Shown: positions 7,882-14,900, numbered from the stretch's first letter. The stretch is 50,911 bases of DNA from Candidatus Gastranaerophilales bacterium (GCA_947624935.1 CANQML010000003.1:1-50911); one strand, 5' to 3'. Notes: a model not told the origin generated them from the letters alone. Program-made: numbers and translations.

Positions 7882-7995
7882 ATGAGTTTATCGGACAAAA
7901 TTGAAACAATTAAACACGTTTTGGCAGTGTTTACAAAGGTTGTGGATGTAATTGTAAAGTGTGTAGAATATATCATTTCTGCAGTTGAAAAGTAA
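7882..7995 (+). CDS. Small uncharacterised phage protein, 37 aa
   Basis: GAAAGGT at 7867-7873 precedes the ATG. The protein is one amphipathic or hydrophobic helix: MSLSDKIETIKHVLAVFTKV followed by VDVIVKCVEYIISAVEK. It lies 12 bp upstream of the next small gene in the same orientation and in the T-rich phage codon style. It resembles no core gokushovirus protein I know. Membrane association, and so a lysis or entry role, is possible but unproven. Confidence 0.55.
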   Translation: MSLSDKIETIKHVLAVFTKVVDVIVKCVEYIISAVEK

Positions 7996-8006
7996 AGGAT
8001 TGATTT

Positions 8007-8189
8007 ATGGCTCGTGAATTAGATGATAATCAGTTATATTATTTGTTACGTCGTTCGGTTGTTTATTATTTTTCAAAGCAAGCTATGAGTGAAGAATACT
8101 ATGTAACTGATTTTAAGCAAGTTATGGATTTTACAACAAGGCTTTATAAGTCTTATATAGAAAGAAAGGTAGATGTACAAAAATGTTAA
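8007..8189 (+). CDS. Small uncharacterised phage protein, 60 aa
   Basis: Begins MARELDDNQLYYLLRRSVVY. Charged and Tyr-rich, predicted helical, with no membrane segment. AAAGGA lies 8 bases before the ATG, and the 3' end overlaps the VP1 start by 7 bp, a typical compact phage arrangement that supports real translation. I recognise no family. Its position just upstream of the capsid gene is occupied by variable small ORFs in other gokushoviruses. Confidence 0.6.
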   Translation: MARELDDNQLYYLLRRSVVYYFSKQAMSEEYYVTDFKQVMDFTTRLYKSYIERKVDVQKC

Positions 8190-9784
8190 AGTCAGTAATG
8201 TCACATAGATTTAGTCAAGCGCCTGTTGCGAATATATCTCGTAGTCGTTTTGACCGTTCTTTTGGTTATAAAACCACTTTTGATGCTGGTTATTTGGTAC
8301 CTTTTTATATTGACGAAGCTGTTCCCGGCGATACTTTTGATGTTGATACAACAATGGTTGTTCGTATGTTGTCAGCTTTACAGGTACCTGTTATGGATAA
8401 TATTTTTATCCAAACGTTTTTCTTTAAAGTTCCAATGCGTTTAGTTTGGTCTAATTTTGAGAAGTTTATGGGTGCACAGGATAATCCCGGTGATAGTACG
8501 GATTATTTAATTCCTACTACTTCATCCGGTTCTGACGGATTTGCTAGTGGTAGTGTTTTTGATTATGCTGGTTTGCCTGTTGGTGTATCTAATTTAAAGG
8601 TTAACGCTTTGCCATTTATAGGTATGTTGCGTATATATGATGAGTGGTTTAGAGATGAAAATTTACAGAAATCTAAGTATTTTGGTAATGATGAATTTTT
8701 TGCTACTAATAAGCAGGATGGTCCTTTTGATAAGTCATTGTTTCCTCTTTTAAAACGTGGTAAGCGTCACGACTATTTTACTTCAGCTTTGCCTGAGCCC
8801 CAAAAAGGTCCTGCAGTTGATTTGCCTTTAGGTACTACAGCTCCTGTATTGTCTACAGGTCATTCGTTATATTATAATATTGGTGGTGTTGATCAATATC
8901 CATTTATTAACGGTTTATCTGGTCATGAAAATAAAACGTTGCAGTTTGTAGCTTCAGCTGCTGGTACTACTACTTATGGTGCTGCTAATTCTGTTTATAG
9001 ATGTTTAAATGTCGATTTATCGTCGGCAACTGGTGTCACTATTAATTCATTACGTCAAGCATTTATGTTGCAAAGGTTTTATGAAACTGATGCACGTGGT
9101 GGTACACGTTACATTGAGAAAATTCTTGCTCATTTTGGTGTACAGTCGCCGGATGCAAGATTACAACGTACAGAGTATTTAGGTGGTAAACTTGAGAGAT
9201 TAAATATTTTCCAAGTTACTCAGACTTCCGGTACAACAGATACTGCGGCATTAGGTGATTTAGCTGCTTATGCTGTTTCGCGTTCTTCTGGACACGGTTT
9301 TGTTACTTCATTTACAGAACATTGTTATGTAATTGGTTTTGTTAATGTATTTGCTGATTTAACATATCAGCAAGGTATTGACCGGATGTTTTCACGTTCA
9401 ACGGTTTTAGATTTTTATTGGCCGGATTTTGCTCATTTAGGTGAACAGCCAATATATAATAAAGAAATTTATGCTCAAGGTACTGACGATGATAATGGCG
9501 TTTTTGGTTATCAAGAACGTTATGCTGAGTATAGGTATAAACCTTCAAAGATAACAGGTAAGTTACGTTCTTCTGACCCTCAATCTTTAGATGTGTATCA
9601 TTTATCTCAGAAATTTGATAGTTTACCTAAGCTTAATTCTGATTTTATTGAGGATAATCCTCCATTAAAACGTGTTGAGGCTGTACAAACTGAGCCAGAT
9701 TTTGTAATGGATGCGTACATTAAGAATATTTGTATACGTCCAATGCCTGTGTATAGTGTACCGGGATTAACCCCGCATTTTTAA
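8183..9784 (+). CDS. VP1: Major capsid protein VP1 (F-type), 533 aa
   Basis: Single jelly-roll coat protein of Gokushovirinae. The N-terminal segment FSQAPVANISRSRFDRSFGYKTTFDAGYLVPFYIDEAVPGDTF is the diagnostic gokushovirus stretch, and QVPVMDNIFIQTFFFKVPMRLVW follows as expected. The C-terminus SVPGLTPHF is also family-like. The length is typical, and the 200-300 region corresponds to the variable surface-loop insertion. GAAAGGT is upstream of the ATG at 8183; an internal ATG at 8198 is possible. VP1 is the best gene here for placing the phage phylogenetically. Confidence 0.96.
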   Translation: MLKSVMSHRFSQAPVANISRSRFDRSFGYKTTFDAGYLVPFYIDEAVPGDTFDVDTTMVVRMLSALQVPVMDNIFIQTFFFKVPMRLVWSNFEKFMGAQDNPGDSTDYLIPTTSSGSDGFASGSVFDYAGLPVGVSNLKVNALPFIGMLRIYDEWFRDENLQKSKYFGNDEFFATNKQDGPFDKSLFPLLKRGKRHDYFTSALPEPQKGPAVDLPLGTTAPVLSTGHSLYYNIGGVDQYPFINGLSGHENKTLQFVASAAGTTTYGAANSVYRCLNVDLSSATGVTINSLRQAFMLQRFYETDARGGTRYIEKILAHFGVQSPDARLQRTEYLGGKLERLNIFQVTQTSGTTDTAALGDLAAYAVSRSSGHGFVTSFTEHCYVIGFVNVFADLTYQQGIDRMFSRSTVLDFYWPDFAHLGEQPIYNKEIYAQGTDDDNGVFGYQERYAEYRYKPSKITGKLRSSDPQSLDVYHLSQKFDSLPKLNSDFIEDNPPLKRVEAVQTEPDFVMDAYIKNICIRPMPVYSVPGLTPHF

Positions 9785-9794
9785 GGAGTAGTTT

Positions 9795-10511
9795 ATGGCA
9801 TTTTCATTAGCTGCAAATGCAATAGGTAGTGCTGCAGGTAGTGCGTTCGGAAAAGCTCTTGGTGGTCTTTTTGGAGGCGCTGCTAGTTCAGCCGGTGCAT
9901 TTCTTAATTATGAATCTCAAAAGAAATTGATGGATAGACAAAATGCTTTTACAAAGTATATGTCTGATACAGCGCATCAGCGTGAAGTTGTTGATTTACG
10001 AGCCTCAGGTCTTAATCCTGCTCTATCAGCCCTCGGCGGAAGTGGTGCATCCACTCCCTCCGCTGGGACTGGTTCATTGAGTACTGATTTTGCTAATGGT
10101 GTAAATTCAGCTTTAGCATGGCGTCAGCAAAAAAATGAAAATGATATAGCTGAAACTCAGCAGGATTTGAATACTGCTAATGCTTTTCGAGCACGTAAAG
10201 AGAGTGCTTTGATTGGTGAACAGGCACGTAATGAGGCTGAGCGTTATGATAGTATTATTCAAGATAGAATTAATAGTATTAATTTGACTGCGGCACAGAT
10301 TGAAAATTATAAAAAGCAAGGTGATGCGGCATTAATTAATGCTATAGCTAATCAATCTACAAGTGCCGCTCAAGTTCGCAATTATGATGCTAATACTAAG
10401 TATACTAACGAGCGTTCACGTGGCTATTCTGAAAGTGATGGTTTTTCTCTTCAAGGTAGCGGATTTGGTGTTGGTTTAGGTGGTAGTCGTTCTCATTCTC
10501 GTACTTATTAG
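9795..10511 (+). CDS. VP2: Minor capsid / DNA pilot protein VP2 (H-like), 238 aa
   Basis: Gly/Ala-rich hydrophobic N-terminus (residues 5-35, FSLAANAIGSAAGSAFGKALG onward) followed by the conserved gokushovirus block YMSDTAHQREVVDLRASGLN and PALSALGGSGASTPSAGTGS (residues 55-94). A long helical stretch with Gln/Asn bias follows, as in tube-forming H proteins. By family it delivers the genome through the envelope. AAGGAG is at 9784-9789, 11 bp after the VP1 stop. The last 107 bases are overlapped antisense by the ORF at 10405-10650. Confidence 0.93.
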   Translation: MAFSLAANAIGSAAGSAFGKALGGLFGGAASSAGAFLNYESQKKLMDRQNAFTKYMSDTAHQREVVDLRASGLNPALSALGGSGASTPSAGTGSLSTDFANGVNSALAWRQQKNENDIAETQQDLNTANAFRARKESALIGEQARNEAERYDSIIQDRINSINLTAAQIENYKKQGDAALINAIANQSTSAAQVRNYDANTKYTNERSRGYSESDGFSLQGSGFGVGLGGSRSHSRTY

Positions 10512-10650
10512 TATCTGGTATTAGTAGATTAGATAATGTAAAAAATCCTATTACAAATGCTATTCCCCCTATAATAATTACAGCGAATTGAATAATCAAA
10601 TACCATTTAACCAACCATTTAACACATTTTTTAAATTCTTCAAAGTTCAT
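10405..10650 (-). CDS. Antisense single-pass membrane protein encoded within the prophage, 81 aa
   Basis: On the minus strand, AAGGAG (complement of 10658-10663) lies 7 bases before an ATG at 10650. The first 44 residues are basic-amphipathic and then strongly hydrophobic: MNFEEFKKCVKWLVKWYLII followed by QFAVIIIGGIAFVIGFFTLSN. This part fills the otherwise empty gap between VP2 and the DNA-binding gene (10512-10698). The C-terminal third is simply VP2 read in reverse and is unremarkable. Microviruses are normally transcribed from one strand only, so expression would need a minus-strand promoter, which I could not identify. It could be a chance ORF, but the ribosome binding site and membrane segment make it worth annotating. 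Confidence 0.4.
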   Translation of the reverse strand: MNFEEFKKCVKWLVKWYLIIQFAVIIIGGIAFVIGFFTLSNLLIPDTNKYENENDYHLNQHQIRYLEEKNHHFQNSHVNAR

Positions 10651-10698
10651 ACAATCACTCCTTGGTTAAAGGATACAAGAAAGAAAGGACAAAGTCAA

Positions 10699-10818
10699 AT
10701 GGCGAAACGACAAAAAATGAGTTTAAAGCAAAGTAAGCGTATATTTAGCGCTGCTGGAGCAAAGATTAACAATTTAAACACTCGTGCAGTTCCAATGCGT
10801 GGTGGTTTTAGAATTTAG
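10699..10818 (+). CDS. Small basic DNA-binding protein (VP8 / J-like), 39 aa
   Basis: MAKRQKMSLKQSKRIFSAAG then AKINNLNTRAVPMRGGFRI matches the tiny Arg/Lys-rich gokushovirus packaging protein, which begins MAKR.KMs...Sk..F..ta and ends in PMRGG-R. It probably neutralises packaged ssDNA. GAAAGGA at 10683-10689 decides the ATG at 10699. A longer in-frame start at 10588 would add 37 non-family residues and is rejected. Confidence 0.87.
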   Translation: MAKRQKMSLKQSKRIFSAAGAKINNLNTRAVPMRGGFRI

Positions 10819-10830
10819 TTTGTTACGAAG

Positions 10831-10879
10831 TTGGCGCCGCCGTAGAAAGCCTGTATTGAGCTTTCAGGCGGCAAGCCAA
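10831..10879 (+). other. Long GC-rich hairpin upstream of rep
   Basis: TTGGC-GCCGCC pairs with GGCGGC-AA-GCCAA, and inside it GAAAGC pairs with GCTTTC (10845-10866). It is the most GC-rich block of an AT-rich phage, has no T-run and ends 21 bases before the rep ATG. Plausible roles are a replication origin, complementary-strand initiation or rep regulation; the sequence does not decide. Confidence 0.5.
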
Positions 10880-10900
10880 AAGGATTGAGAGGTTTTATTT

Positions 10901-12439
10901 ATGGTTTGTTATCATCCAGTTACGTGTATTTATCCTGCAGTTGAAAATTCAGAAGGTAAACGTCCTTTATTGTTTTCAGTTCCTGAGGATTGGCGTTTAG
11001 ATAGAAAGTTGCCTATTTTTCGTATGGCTGGCAAGAATTATGAGGATATTCAAGGTTTTAAGATTAAAGTTCCATGCGGTAAGTGTATTGGTTGTCGTTT
11101 AGATTATGCCCGTCATTGGGCAATTCGTTCTATGCATGAAGCTCGGATGCATAAAGATAACTGTTTTGTTACACTAACTTTTAATAATGAGCATATGCCC
11201 GATAACGGTTCTTTGTGTCGCGGTTATATTCAGTCTTGGTTGAAACGTTTTCGTTGGAAATATGGTAATAATATTCGTTATATGCTATGTGGTGAATACG
11301 GTTCCAAAACTCATCGACCTCATTATCATATATTGTTTTATGGTTTTAATTTTCCCGATCGGTATGTTTGGTCTGAACGTCACGGTAATTTGTATTATCG
11401 TTCCCCCGGATTAGAAGAAATTTGGCGAGATGCTTCATCTTCTGAGAGTAATGGTTTTTCTGTTATTGGTGATGTATCTTTTGAGAGTTCTGCTTATGTT
11501 GCAAGGTATATTACAAAGAAAGTTTTTGGTGTTCCTGCTAAGGATCATTATAATGGTCGTGAGAAAGAATTTTTGAATATGTCCCGCATGCCCGGACTAG
11601 GCAACGAATTTTTTTATAAGTATTGGTCAGATATGTATAATGTTGGTTATGTTGTTTGTTATAATCGTGGTAAAAAGTTTAAGGCGCCCATACCTCGTTA
11701 TTATGATAATTTGTTATCTGAGTACAAACCAGAACTTTACAATCGTTACAAATTTGACAAACGAAAAGAAATGATTAATAATTTGTTTGTTGAACATTTA
11801 GATGAAAGCACGGAGCGTTTACAGGTTCGTGAGGAGTTACAAAATTTGAAATTGGACAAATTAGTCAGATTTTATGAAATAAGTGACTTTTTACATAATA
11901 TATATTATAGGTATATATCTGCAAGTTATAAAAAGGCACTGAATGCCCTTAAAACACTGGATTTTATATTCGAGGCAAAATGCGACGATGCTCGCCAAGT
12001 TTTACAAGATGATAAAAATACGTACGATTTTATATTTTTAGACGCTTTTACGCCTGCCAAGTGTCCTGTGCTTTGGACTGTTGACTTTTTCAAGCTGCTC
12101 CATTCTCATCTTGACGATAACGGAATGATATTAACTTACTCAAACTCTGCCGCTGTTCGTAACGCGTTTATTCAGGCAGGATTTTGGGTCGGTAAAATTT
12201 ATGACAAAGCCTCAGATAAATTTAACGGCACAATTGCCGCAAAAAAATTGGAGCTTATAAAATACGGGCTCTCAGAATACGATTTAGGGCTGATTAATTC
12301 AAAAACAGGTATTGTTTATAGGGATGAAAATTTAACGCTTGATAATGAGGCTATAATCGCCGCTCGTCAAAAAGAGGTTGATATGAGCGGGTTACAGTCG
12401 GGTTCCAAATTCATAAGAACATACAGGAGTGCAAAATGA
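10901..12439 (+). CDS. VP4: Chimeric ORF: microvirus replication initiator VP4 (residues 1-334) fused to host MnmC C-terminus (335-512)
   Basis: Residues 1-334 are the rolling-circle initiator: Cys59/Cys62/Cys65 (CGKCIGC), motif FVTLTF (89-94), the HUH metal site H141-Y-H143 (THRPHYHILF), and Tyr199 and Tyr203 with Lys206 (SSAYVARYITKK), the two-tyrosine arrangement of phiX174 gpA. In the circular phage the frame would end FLHNI-stop at the attachment site. After integration it reads through attR into the host methyltransferase half, IYYRYISASYKKALN onward. GGATTGAGAGG before the ATG is the likely ribosome binding site. Whether the chimera still nicks DNA or folds is unknown. Confidence 0.92.
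   Translation: MVCYHPVTCIYPAVENSEGKRPLLFSVPEDWRLDRKLPIFRMAGKNYEDIQGFKIKVPCGKCIGCRLDYARHWAIRSMHEARMHKDNCFVTLTFNNEHMPDNGSLCRGYIQSWLKRFRWKYGNNIRYMLCGEYGSKTHRPHYHILFYGFNFPDRYVWSERHGNLYYRSPGLEEIWRDASSSESNGFSVIGDVSFESSAYVARYITKKVFGVPAKDHYNGREKEFLNMSRMPGLGNEFFYKYWSDMYNVGYVVCYNRGKKFKAPIPRYYDNLLSEYKPELYNRYKFDKRKEMINNLFVEHLDESTERLQVREELQNLKLDKLVRFYEISDFLHNIYYRYISASYKKALNALKTLDFIFEAKCDDARQVLQDDKNTYDFIFLDAFTPAKCPVLWTVDFFKLLHSHLDDNGMILTYSNSAAVRNAFIQAGFWVGKIYDKASDKFNGTIAAKKLELIKYGLSEYDLGLINSKTGIVYRDENLTLDNEAIIAARQKEVDMSGLQSGSKFIRTYRSAK
11888..11915 (+). other. attR: dif-like site at the right prophage junction (equals the uninterrupted host site)
   Basis: Arm TTTTTACATAA (11888-11898), spacer TATATA (11899-11904), arm TTATAGGTATA (11905-11915). 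Compared by hand with Bacillus subtilis dif as I remember it (reverse strand), 22 of 28 bases match, including the whole spacer; with E. coli dif, 20 of 28. The right arm is host DNA, so this is also the inferred attB. It encodes FLHNIYYRY of the methyltransferase. Confidence 0.8.
11905..12439 (+). pseudogene. mnmC: mnmC-like tRNA methyltransferase, C-terminal 178 codons
   Basis: Second half of the gene begun at 5911. DFIFLDAFTPAKCPVLWTVDFF is the MnmC signature (FLDgFaPaknP.lWt), and MILTYSNSAAVRNAFIQAGF completes the Rossmann domain. It has no start of its own and is expressed only as the tail of the Rep chimera. The stop overlaps the next gene's ATG by 4 bp (ATGA), so before integration mnmC and the FAD oxidoreductase formed one operon. 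Codon use changes abruptly from T-ending phage codons to host style at 11905. Confidence 0.88.
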
Positions 12440-13716
12440 TATACGATTTAGCGGTTGTGGGAGGCGGAACGGCAGGATGTGCCGCTGCATACATCGGTGC
12501 TAAATATGGCTTAAAGGTTATACTGATTGAAAAAAACATACATCTTGGCGGCACAATCACGTCAGGGCTTGTTGTTCCGGTCATGAAATCGGGTGATAAT
12601 CAAATTAATACGGAATTTTATAACGATTTAATCACCGAATTACGCAAAATTGGCGGGCAAATAACTTATCAAAATAATTCGGGATGGTTTAATCCGGAAC
12701 TTGTAAAAATTGCACTTGATACCTTAATGCTAAAAGTCGGTGCAGATGTGCGTTTCAAGTGTCAGGTGTATAAAATTGATGCAAAAAATCAACATATAGA
12801 GACCTTATATATAAATGATAAAATTTTATCGGTATATAACTATACGATACATAATGAAAATAATATGTTATTGGAACCTATCGCCGCGAAATATGTTATT
12901 GATTCGACGGGAAATTGTGAAATCGGAAAAATTTTAAATTGCAAATTTTTAGAAAATTTTTCACAGCCGATGAGTCTAAGATTTATCGCAGGCGGAATTG
13001 ATATAAAAACGTTTGCAAAATGGCTTGAAGAATTTGACACGGACAGAAATGTTACAACAGTTGAACATATAGAGGGTAGTATACACCTTTCAACAGCCTA
13101 TACATGGGATGGTTTGTGGGCACTTGCGCCATTATTTGAGGATGCCGTTGCAAAAAACATACTAAAACCCCCTGATTGCAACTATTTCCAGATATTTACG
13201 GTTGCGGGAATGTCTGATGCTATTGCATTTAATTGCCCGAGAATTATTGAAAACATTGACCAAAACAGTGTTAAAGATGTTTCAAAAGCGCTCATTGAGG
13301 CACGTGGCGCCATATTCAGGCTCATGGATTTTTGCAAAATTTATTTTCCCGGATTTGAAAACGCGTACATTTCAAATATCGCAGATGAGCTTGGCATAAG
13401 GGTTTCAAACAGAATTGAAGGTAAATATGTTTACACAGAAGATGATTTAAAAAACTCTAAAAAGTTTGAAAACCCTGCCGTTGTTGCTGATTATCCTATA
13501 GATGTTCATTCGTGCGATAAAAACAAGGGCGAACTTATCAAAACAGGTGAATATCAGCTCCCGATTGAAGCCTTGATGAGTGCGGATTTTGACAATTTAT
13601 TTGTTGCGGGAAGGTGTTTGTCGGCGGATTACAAGGCACAGGCGGCTTTAAGAGTTCAGGCAAGCTGTTTTTCGATGGGTGAAGCCGTTGCAAAATATAT
13701 TGTAAAAAATTGTTAA
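12436..13716 (+). CDS. FAD-dependent oxidoreductase (FAD_oxidored family), 426 aa
   Basis: The N-terminal dinucleotide fold is DLAVVGGGTAGCAAAYIGAK with GLKVILIEKNIHLGGTITSG; a second FAD motif, DFDNLFVAGRCLSADYKAQA, is near residues 383-402. The family oxidises unidentified small molecules; the substrate is not readable. It overlaps the mnmC stop by 4 bp, so its native promoter was upstream at 5877. With the phage in place it is over 6.5 kb from that promoter and lies behind a phage terminator, so any transcription probably comes from phage promoters. Confidence 0.87.
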   Translation: MIYDLAVVGGGTAGCAAAYIGAKYGLKVILIEKNIHLGGTITSGLVVPVMKSGDNQINTEFYNDLITELRKIGGQITYQNNSGWFNPELVKIALDTLMLKVGADVRFKCQVYKIDAKNQHIETLYINDKILSVYNYTIHNENNMLLEPIAAKYVIDSTGNCEIGKILNCKFLENFSQPMSLRFIAGGIDIKTFAKWLEEFDTDRNVTTVEHIEGSIHLSTAYTWDGLWALAPLFEDAVAKNILKPPDCNYFQIFTVAGMSDAIAFNCPRIIENIDQNSVKDVSKALIEARGAIFRLMDFCKIYFPGFENAYISNIADELGIRVSNRIEGKYVYTEDDLKNSKKFENPAVVADYPIDVHSCDKNKGELIKTGEYQLPIEALMSADFDNLFVAGRCLSADYKAQAALRVQASCFSMGEAVAKYIVKNC

Positions 13717-13755
13717 AATCTTAGCAAAAAATATTTTTACAAGTTTTATGCCTAT

Positions 13756-14043
13756 ATGACAAATATTAATAAAGTAACTTTTACCGGCAGAATTAAATAT
13801 GGTGACATCATTAAGAAAATAAATGCCTGCCAAAATAAAGTTAAGACTAAATGTAATGATGCTCTGGAGTATTCTTTTTTTGATGTAAGCAAATTATCAA
13901 ATGATGGAAACCTTACATCAAGTGATTACTCAAAAATTGTTGCGCTTGCAAATTCTACCGGTACAAGTTTGCCTACATCAACGTCTACAAGCTCAACCCG
14001 GTGGGAATATCTAACCTCTACAACTTCAAGTTTATTAGGATGA
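13756..14043 (+). CDS. Small hypothetical protein with N-terminal KVTFTG motif, 95 aa
   Basis: Not recognised. It begins MTNINKVTFTGRIKYGDIIK, and the F-T-G near residue 10 recurs in three other proteins of this window. The C-terminal third is Ser/Thr-rich (STGTSLPTSTSTSSTRWEYL). No Shine-Dalgarno is visible. The stop overlaps the acyltransferase start by 4 bp (ATGA), which supports translation and a two-gene unit. Confidence 0.55.
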   Translation: MTNINKVTFTGRIKYGDIIKKINACQNKVKTKCNDALEYSFFDVSKLSNDGNLTSSDYSKIVALANSTGTSLPTSTSTSSTRWEYLTSTTSSLLG

Positions 14044-14900
14044 ATGTAAATAAGATAATTAATTATGCGGATTATATACCACGCAAAGTATTAAATACCT
14101 TAACCTATACTTTTGCTAAAAAGCGCATGGACAAATTCTGTCAATGTATTATAGAAAGCGACAAACAGGCAGAGATAACCGGTGCAATAGCAGACATATT
14201 TTTGCGCAAAAAAGATGTTTTATGCAATTTTGAAGAAAAGCATTTTCAGGATTTAATAAATTCAAACAGCCCGACAATATTTGTGATGAACCATTCAAAA
14301 CAAATATCTGATGTTAAATTAATGTGTATATTTAATTCACTGTTAAATATGCACTATTTTATAAAGGGGCGTCCAATACCTCAATCCAAAATAGTTGTGA
14401 ATGAAAATATAATTAAATCACAGCCAGCAATTATACAAAAGGTTTATGAAAAAACAGGCGTAACAGGCATAAACATATTCAGCGCAACAGCCAGTAATAT
14501 AAGAAAATTTTTTGGATTAATTAACGGCTATATAAATGAAAACAACAATATATTCATATTCCCCGAAGGTAAAAATTGCTGCAAGAAAAACGCAAAATTA
14601 AAAGAAAAATTTCAAGACGGGGTATCAAAAATCGCAAAGCAAATAGCAGAAAGCGGCAAAACTGCCAAGATAATTCCGCTCGGCTTTGCCTACGGGAAAA
14701 ATAAATCGCTTTTAGGCTCGATTTATGCAGGTAAACCACTGTATTTTAAAAAAAGCGGGCAAAAGCTTATAACAAATGGTGAAAAAATCGAAGAAGTAAA
14801 AAGCGTTTCGGATATTTCAAACAGGATTATTAATGCAATGGAAAAAAGCATAGAGTCTGCTAAAAAACGATATATAAATCCTGATGAAACAAGATTATAA
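14040..14900 (+). CDS. PlsC-like 1-acylglycerol-3-phosphate acyltransferase family protein, 286 aa
   Basis: Block I is FVMNHSKQISDVKLM and block III is IFIFPEGKNCCKK, as in LPLAT acyltransferases that transfer fatty acyl groups to glycerolipids. The H-to-D spacing in block I is five residues instead of the canonical four (HX4D), which is unusual. There is no clear membrane helix; attachment is probably peripheral. The ATG at 14040 overlaps the previous stop; the earlier in-frame GTG at 14001 is rejected. It converges with the following minus-strand gene with a 6-bp overlap. Family is likely, exact substrate unknown. Confidence 0.78.
   Translation: MNVNKIINYADYIPRKVLNTLTYTFAKKRMDKFCQCIIESDKQAEITGAIADIFLRKKDVLCNFEEKHFQDLINSNSPTIFVMNHSKQISDVKLMCIFNSLLNMHYFIKGRPIPQSKIVVNENIIKSQPAIIQKVYEKTGVTGINIFSATASNIRKFFGLINGYINENNNIFIFPEGKNCCKKNAKLKEKFQDGVSKIAKQIAESGKTAKIIPLGFAYGKNKSLLGSIYAGKPLYFKKSGQKLITNGEKIEEVKSVSDISNRIINAMEKSIESAKKRYINPDETRL

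Larger units (their letters stand above)
6555..11904 (+). mobile_element. Complete integrated gokushovirus-like microvirus (Microviridae prophage), 5,332 bp
   Basis: The 18-bp direct repeat CTTTTTACATAATATATA occurs at 6555-6572 and 11887-11904, giving a unit length of 5,332 bp, normal for gokushoviruses. The content is a full microvirus set: nonstructural protein, scaffold VP3, capsid VP1, pilot VP2, a small basic DNA-binding protein and HUH Rep. Both repeats sit inside dif-like 28-bp sites. There is no integrase or transposase, so host XerC/XerD integration is inferred, as described for other Microviridae prophages. Base use changes sharply inside: plus-strand codons end mostly in T, as in ssDNA phages, while the flanking host genes do not. 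All structural genes are open and have ribosome binding sites, so the element looks viable. Confidence 0.93.

Noticed and set aside
6555-11904. Lytic-phage contamination or assembly artefact
   Set aside because: Host gene halves join in frame with exact target repeat and codon-use switch at both ends, which a random chimera would not give.
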